7,828 nt of DNA from Actinomycetes bacterium (GTDB lineage: Bacteria > Actinomycetota > Actinomycetes > Mycobacteriales > Mycobacteriaceae): assembly GCA_023416315.1 (NCBI GenBank), contig JAEZIA010000491.1, positions 1 to 7,828 of the forward strand, in the 5' to 3' direction. Below the pieces are notes generated by a model. The model made no database searches. It was not told the origin of the DNA and saw only the letters and a list, made by a program, of their open reading frames with translations. The position numbers and the translations under genes are program-made. Below, in pieces: positions 4,209-7,828 of this stretch (the stretch's first letter is position 1; the number at the start of each line of letters is the position of its first letter).

Positions 4209-5882
4209 GTGTCTGGAAGCCGGCGTGACGAACCCCGCGCGAATCCGGCCTTCGGGCCGGATCGCCGCTACTCGGCCGGCGGGTCCGGAGAACACCCGGG
4301 GATGGCCAACTATCCCAGCGACGGTGACGGTTACCGACGCTCCGAGGCCACCCGCCGGTCCAACTCGATGCCCAGTTCGAACCGCTATCTGCCCCCGCTG
4401 GGTGAGCAGCGCACCGAGAATCTCGGGCCGCCGCCGGGCTCGCGCAGCGCCGACGAACGGGTCACTCGCGGGCGAGGCGCCGCGATGCGCAGCCGCGAGA
4501 TGGGCACCAAGGTGTATTCGATGGTGCACCGCGCGGCCACCGCCGACGGCGCCGACAAGTCCGGTCTGACCGCGCTGACGTGGCCGGTGGTCGCCAACTT
4601 CGCGGTGGACTCGGCGATGGCGGTCGCGCTGGCCAACACGTTGTTCTTCGCCGCCGCCTCCGGGGAGAGCAAGGGCAAGGTCGCGCTCTACCTACTGATC
4701 ACGATCGCGCCGTTCGCGGTGATCGCACCGCTGATCGGGCCCGCGCTGGATCGCGTGCAGCACGGCAGGCGCGCGGCGCTGGCGATGTCGTTCATCCTGC
4801 GCGCCGCACTGGCATTCGTGCTGATCATGGATTACGACGGCGTCACCGGCAGCTATCCGTCCTGGGTGCTCTACCCGTGTGCGCTGGGAATGATGGTGCT
4901 GTCCAAGTCTTTCAGCGTGCTGCGCAGTGCGGTCACACCGCGGGTGATGCCGCCGACGATCGACCTGGTGCGGGTCAATTCACGGCTGACGATGTTCGGG
5001 CTGATCGGGGGCACGATCGTCGGCGGCGGTATCGCCGCCGGAGCGGAGTATCTGCTCACCACGGTGTTCCAGCTGCCCGGCGCGCTGTTCGTCGTGGTCT
5101 TCGTGGCGGTCGCGGGCGCCTCACTGTCGATGCGGATCCCGCGCTGGGTAGAGGTCACCGAGGGTGAGGTTCCGGCCACCTTGACCTATCACGGCGAGAA
5201 CGGGCCGATGGGGTGGGTGGACGAGCCGGCCGCGAAGACCGGCGCCCCGCGACAACCCCTGGGCCGCAACATCATCACCTCGCTGTGGGGGAACTGCACG
5301 ATCAAGGCGATGGTCGGGTTCCTGTTCCTGTATCCGGCGTTCGTCGCCAAGGCGCATCAGGCCAGCGGCTGGGTTCAGCTGGGCATGCTGGGCCTGCTCG
5401 GCGCGGCGGCCGGCATCGGCAACTTCGCAGGCAACTTCACCGCGGCGCGGATGCAGCTGGGCAGGCCGGCGACGCTCGTGGTGCGGTGCACGGTGGCGGT
5501 GACGGTGATGGCGGTGGTGGCCGCGATCACCGGCAACCTGATCGTCGCGGCGGTGGCCACCTTGATCACCTCGGCGTCGACCGCAATCGGCAAGGCGTCG
5601 CTGGACGCGTCGCTGCAGGACGACCTGCCCGAGGAATCGCGAGCCTCGGCGTTCGGGCGCTCGGAATCCGTGCTGCAGCTGGCCTGGGTGTTGGGTGGCG
5701 CGATCGGGGTGCTGGTGTACACCGAGCTGTGGGTGGGCTTCACCGCGATCAGCGCGCTGCTGATCCTCGGGCTGGCGCAGACCGTCGTCAGCTATCGCGG
5801 TGACTCGCTGATCCCCGGCTTCGGCGGGAACCGTCCGGTGCTGGCCGAACCCGAGGGCGCATCGGCGGTGACCAACCGATGA
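4209..5882 (+). CDS. Major facilitator superfamily transporter with a long N-terminal extension
   Basis: From GTG 4209 the protein has 557 residues. Residues 1-120 are polar, Arg/Ser/Pro-rich and probably disordered in the cytoplasm. About 12 hydrophobic segments follow, from about 125 (WPVVANFAVDSAMAVALANT) to about 535 (AISALLILGLAQTVVSYR). A longer soluble loop separates segments 6 and 7 (around WVEVTEGEVPATLTYHGENG). After segment 2, IGPALDRVQHGRRAAL resembles the MFS motif A loop (GxLaDrxGrr). This supports a proton-coupled carrier, probably an exporter, but no substrate can be inferred. It matches Rv0876c by position, from memory. The start is uncertain: an AGGGGA at 4193-4198 lies 10 nt before GTG 4209, while ATG 4302 (MANYPSDGDG) would shorten the protein to 526 residues. 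The gene overlaps the DUF2771 gene by ATGA. Confidence 0.88.
   Translation: MSGSRRDEPRANPAFGPDRRYSAGGSGEHPGMANYPSDGDGYRRSEATRRSNSMPSSNRYLPPLGEQRTENLGPPPGSRSADERVTRGRGAAMRSREMGTKVYSMVHRAATADGADKSGLTALTWPVVANFAVDSAMAVALANTLFFAAASGESKGKVALYLLITIAPFAVIAPLIGPALDRVQHGRRAALAMSFILRAALAFVLIMDYDGVTGSYPSWVLYPCALGMMVLSKSFSVLRSAVTPRVMPPTIDLVRVNSRLTMFGLIGGTIVGGGIAAGAEYLLTTVFQLPGALFVVVFVAVAGASLSMRIPRWVEVTEGEVPATLTYHGENGPMGWVDEPAAKTGAPRQPLGRNIITSLWGNCTIKAMVGFLFLYPAFVAKAHQASGWVQLGMLGLLGAAAGIGNFAGNFTAARMQLGRPATLVVRCTVAVTVMAVVAAITGNLIVAAVATLITSASTAIGKASLDASLQDDLPEESRASAFGRSESVLQLAWVLGGAIGVLVYTELWVGFTAISALLILGLAQTVVSYRGDSLIPGFGGNRPVLAEPEGASAVTNR
5867..5871 (+). promoter_or_regulatory. RBS of the DUF2771 gene inside the MFS gene
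   Basis: GGTGA pairs with the UCACC part of the 16S rRNA 3' end and lies 7 nt before the ATG at 5879. Together with the ATGA overlap this suggests coupled translation. Confidence 0.5.
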
Positions 5883-6370
5883 GCCGCTCAATCCGCTGGC
5901 TGTTGGCGGTCCTGGTGGTGCTGGCGTCGGCCGGCGCGGGTGTCGGTGCCTGGGTGCTGACCCGCGACGGTGGATCCGATCTGCCCGAGATCAGTGCCTA
6001 CTCCTACGGGCACACCGTGCGGGTCGGTCCGTACGTGTACTGCAACGTGGTGAACCTCAACGACTGCCAGAACCCGCAGAACCAGGGACAGCTGTCGGTC
6101 ACCGAACGCAATCCGGTGCAACTCTCGGTGCCCACCTCGATCGGGCGTGCGCCGTGGCGGCTGCTGCGGGTCTACGAAGACGAGCGCAACTCGACAACGA
6201 CGCTGTATCGGCCGAATACCGAACTGGCCGTGACGATTCCGACGGTCGACCCGCAGCGCGGCAGGCTCACCGGTGTGGTCGTGCAGCTGCTCACGCTCGT
6301 GCAGGACCCGAGCGGCGAACTGCGCGACGCCCCGCACGCGGAGTGGTCGGTCCGGCTGACCTGGCCCTAG
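5879..6370 (+). CDS. Membrane-anchored or secreted DUF2771-family protein
   Basis: This 163-residue protein begins with SRSIR and a hydrophobic stretch at about 7-27 (WLLAVLVVLASAGAGVGAWVL). That is a signal peptide or uncleaved anchor, placing the rest outside the membrane. There is no lipobox cysteine. The extracytoplasmic part includes two cysteines, Cys55 and Cys63 (YCNVVNLNDC), close enough for a disulfide. A beta-rich body with VPTSIGRAPWRLLRVYED (84-101) follows and is probably the family core. It matches the actinobacterial DUF2771 family (Rv0875c by position, from memory); the function is unknown. The start codon overlaps the MFS stop codon, so the two are almost certainly one operon and may work together at the membrane, for example as transporter and accessory protein. 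The gene ends in a stop codon shared with the convergent GST-like gene. Confidence 0.85.
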   Translation: MSRSIRWLLAVLVVLASAGAGVGAWVLTRDGGSDLPEISAYSYGHTVRVGPYVYCNVVNLNDCQNPQNQGQLSVTERNPVQLSVPTSIGRAPWRLLRVYEDERNSTTTLYRPNTELAVTIPTVDPQRGRLTGVVVQLLTLVQDPSGELRDAPHAEWSVRLTWP

Positions 6371-7374
6371 TTCGCGCCGTGTCCGGGCGACACCCGCTCC
6401 CCCTCGCGCGTCGGCCCCGGCGGGGTCCCGTCGCCGAAGGGCCTGCCGCCCAAGGCTTCCCGACCGTGTGGCGTCAGCCAGTTCGACAGGTCCGGACCCT
6501 TCGGCACGATCCCGGTCGGGTTGATGTCGGCGTGGACGATGTAGTAGTGCGCCTTGATCTGGACGAAGTCGCAGGTGTCGCCGAATCCCGGGGTCTGGAA
6601 CAGGTCTCGGGCGTAGGCCCATAGCACCGGCATCTCGGCCAGCTTGGCCCGGTTGCATTTGAAATGGCCGTGGTAGACCGGGTCGAACCGCGCCAGGGTG
6701 GTGAACAACCGCACGTCGGCCTCCGTGATGGTGTCCCCCACCAGGTATCGCTGGTCGGCCAGCCGCTCCGACAGCCAGTCCAGCGCGGCGAACAGCCGGT
6801 CGTAGGCGCGTCCGTAAGACTCCTGCGTGCCGGCGAACCCGCAGCGGTACACCCCGTTGTTCACCTCGGTGTAGATGCGTTGCGCCACATCGTCGATCTC
6901 GTCGCGCAGCGGCTCGGGGTACAGCTGCGGCGCGCCGTCGCGGTGATAGGCCGTCCACTCGGTGGAGAAGTCCAACGTGATCTGCGCGAAATCGTTGGTG
7001 ACCACCTGGCCGGTGGCCACCTCGACGATCGCCGGGACCGTGATGCCCTTGGGATAGTCCGGGAAGCGGGCGAAGTAGGCGTCCTGCAACCGCGGGATCT
7101 TCAGCACCGGGTCGACGCCGCCGGGATCGAGGTCGAAGGTCCAGCTGCGCTCGTCGTGCGTCGGACCGCAGAACCCGATGGACAACGCGTCCTCCAGGCC
7201 CAGCAGCCGACGCACGATGATCGTCCGGTTCGCCCACGGACAGGCGCGCGCGACGATCAGCCGGTAGCGGCCGGGCTCGACGCGATAGCCGTCGGCACCG
7301 TCGGCGGTGATCCGGGTGGTGATGTAGTTGGTATCGCGATTGAATTCGCCGCCTCCGGCGACATAAGCAGCCAC
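6367..7374 (-). CDS. Xi-class GST-like (YqjG/ECM4-type) thiol-dependent reductase
   Basis: This 335-residue protein has the architecture of glutathionyl-hydroquinone reductases (Xi-class GST). These reduce S-glutathionylated hydroquinones through a cysteine. A thioredoxin-like domain covers about 37-135 with the CPWA active-site motif at Cys45 (ARACPWANR). The VP turn of the thiol site is present (TVPAIVE, 112-118). A helical C-terminal domain (about 150-300) has the hallmarks NNGVYRCGFAGTQESYGRAY (172-191), RYLVGDTITEADVRLFTTLARFDPVYHGHFKCN (209-241) and HYYIVHADINPTGIVPKGP (276-294). Where classical members have a Glu-Ser pair for glutathione, this one reads TNDFAQI (126-132). Mycobacteria use mycothiol, so the true thiol partner may differ. 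The start is GTG 7374, without a good RBS. It follows cspB by 18 bp on the same strand, so cotranscription is likely. I do not recall it in this spot in M. tuberculosis. Confidence 0.9.
   Translation of the reverse strand: MAAYVAGGGEFNRDTNYITTRITADGADGYRVEPGRYRLIVARACPWANRTIIVRRLLGLEDALSIGFCGPTHDERSWTFDLDPGGVDPVLKIPRLQDAYFARFPDYPKGITVPAIVEVATGQVVTNDFAQITLDFSTEWTAYHRDGAPQLYPEPLRDEIDDVAQRIYTEVNNGVYRCGFAGTQESYGRAYDRLFAALDWLSERLADQRYLVGDTITEADVRLFTTLARFDPVYHGHFKCNRAKLAEMPVLWAYARDLFQTPGFGDTCDFVQIKAHYYIVHADINPTGIVPKGPDLSNWLTPHGREALGGRPFGDGTPPGPTREGERVSPGHGAN
6379..6393 (+). terminator. Possible hairpin after the DUF2771 gene
   Basis: GTGTC (6379-6383) and GACAC (6389-6393) form a 5-bp stem with loop CGGGC, 8 nt after the stop codon at 6370. 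It lies within the 3' end of the convergent gene and has no T tract, so it is a weak candidate. Confidence 0.2.
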
Positions 7375-7392
7375 GAACCCAGTGTGCGCCAG

Positions 7393-7803
7393 TTAGGCGT
7401 CGAGCTCCCTGGCAACGGCCTTGACCACTTCGGACACCCGGCGGGCGACCTTGCGATCCGGGTAGCGGCCCTTGCGCAGCTCGGGCTGCACCACGCCTTC
7501 GAGCAGCGTGATCATGTCCTCGACCATGCCGTGCAGTTCGTCGGGGGTGTGCTTGCGCTCGACCGGGGTAGCCTCACGTCGCGTCCGCGTCAGGCTCGGC
7601 GGCGGGTCGATCAACTTGACGCTCAACGCCTGCGGCCCGCGACGGCCCGACGCCACCCCGAACTCGACCTTCTGGCCGGCCTTGAGACCCTCGACGCCCG
7701 CGGGCAGGGCCGACGCACGCACGTAGACGTCTTCGCCCTCCTCCTGGGACAGGAAGCCGAATCCCTTCTCGGCGTCGTACCACTTCACCTTGCCGGTCGG
7801 CAC
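7393..7803 (-). CDS. cspB: CspB-type cold-shock domain protein with C-terminal extension
   Basis: This 136-residue protein closely matches mycobacterial CspB (Rv0871) as I recall it. The cold-shock domain fills residues 1-67: TGKVKWYDAEKGFGFLS (3-19) includes the RNP1 motif KGFGFL, and EDVYVRASAL (24-33) gives RNP2. Such domains bind single-stranded RNA or DNA and melt RNA structure in the cytoplasm. Unlike the roughly 67-residue classical Csp proteins, this one continues with a Pro/Arg-rich linker (68-83). A conserved helical segment (about 86-134, DELHGMVEDMITLLEGVVQPELRKGRYP) of unknown role follows. GTG 7803 is preferred because AGGTGA lies 5 nt upstream. The in-frame GTG at 7812 lies inside that RBS. 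The promoter is beyond the window edge. The GST-like gene follows directly. Confidence 0.92.
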   Translation of the reverse strand: MPTGKVKWYDAEKGFGFLSQEEGEDVYVRASALPAGVEGLKAGQKVEFGVASGRRGPQALSVKLIDPPPSLTRTRREATPVERKHTPDELHGMVEDMITLLEGVVQPELRKGRYPDRKVARRVSEVVKAVARELDA

Positions 7804-7808
7804 TGGTC

Positions 7809-7814
7809 TCACCT
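7809..7814 (-). promoter_or_regulatory. RBS that sets the cspB start
   Basis: AGGTGA on the minus strand is a six-base match to the complement of the 16S rRNA 3' end and lies 5 nt before GTG 7803. It overlaps the alternative GTG at 7812, which argues against that earlier start. Confidence 0.7.
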
Positions 7815-7828
7815 GCTTCTAACGGGGT

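Noticed and set aside
4128..4529. N-terminal extension of the DUF3027 gene
   Set aside because: The extension lies antisense to the MFS N-terminus and would erase the divergent promoter spacer. An RBS supports the start at 4127.
6413..6427. GC-rich stem GGCCCC-GGC-GGGGTCC as a terminator
   Set aside because: It lies inside the GST-like coding region, has no T tract, includes a G-T pair, and such stems are frequent by chance at this GC content.
5888..7237. 449-codon minus-strand open frame
   Set aside because: Its translation is Arg/Pro/Gly-rich shadow of the GST-like, DUF2771 and MFS genes in another frame, with no recognisable motif.
7804..7812. Earlier cspB start at GTG 7812
   Set aside because: That codon lies inside the AGGTGA ribosome binding site, and CspB homologues begin at the PTGKVKW segment.
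1..7828. Defence system, CRISPR array, prophage, insertion sequence or RNA gene
   Set aside because: No spaced direct repeats, transposase or recombinase motifs, terminal inverted repeats or tRNA-like folds were seen. Nearly all bases are coding and in a conserved mycobacterial order.

Overview
The window is GC-rich, actinobacterial and almost certainly from the family Mycobacteriaceae. From memory, the gene order matches the M. tuberculosis block Rv0883c (SepH) to Rv0871 (CspB), read in the opposite direction. The predicted proteins closely resemble what I recall of Rv0880 and Rv0871. The PPE gene (PPE13, Rv0878c) that I recall inside this block in M. tuberculosis is absent. Two other genes, an SRPBCC protein and a Xi-class glutathione-transferase-like protein, lie at or near breaks in that synteny. 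This suggests a non-tuberculous, environmental-type mycobacterium. No species call is possible from the sequence alone.

Layout: (1) 30-821 (+), sepH, the division protein that works with FtsZ. (2) 826-2367 (-), an operon transcribed marR, then a SpoU/TrmH RNA 2'-O-methyltransferase, then a small DUF2537 membrane protein; marR and the methyltransferase overlap by 4 bp. (3) A 97-bp divergent promoter region, 2368-2464, where both flanking genes look leaderless and two palindromes offer MarR operator candidates. (4) 2465-3243 (+), a DUF2530 membrane protein followed by an SRPBCC-fold protein. (5) 3240-4127 (-), a DUF3027 protein with a possible Cys-rich metal site. (6) An 81-bp divergent spacer. 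(7) 4209-6370 (+), a 12-TM MFS transporter overlapping by 4 bp with a membrane-anchored DUF2771 protein. (8) 6367-7803 (-), a cspB cold-shock protein followed 18 bp later by the GST-like gene.

The block is very compact. The largest gene-free stretch is 97 bp, two same-strand pairs overlap by 4 bp, and two convergent pairs overlap at their stop codons. I see no tRNA, rRNA, CRISPR array, insertion sequence, phage gene or toxin-antitoxin pair. The genes look like conserved core functions (division, RNA modification, small envelope proteins, RNA chaperone) plus two probable accessory enzymes. I do not see a clearly new multi-gene system. The best leads are the paired leaderless MarR-family promoter region and the altered thiol-binding site of the GST-like protein.
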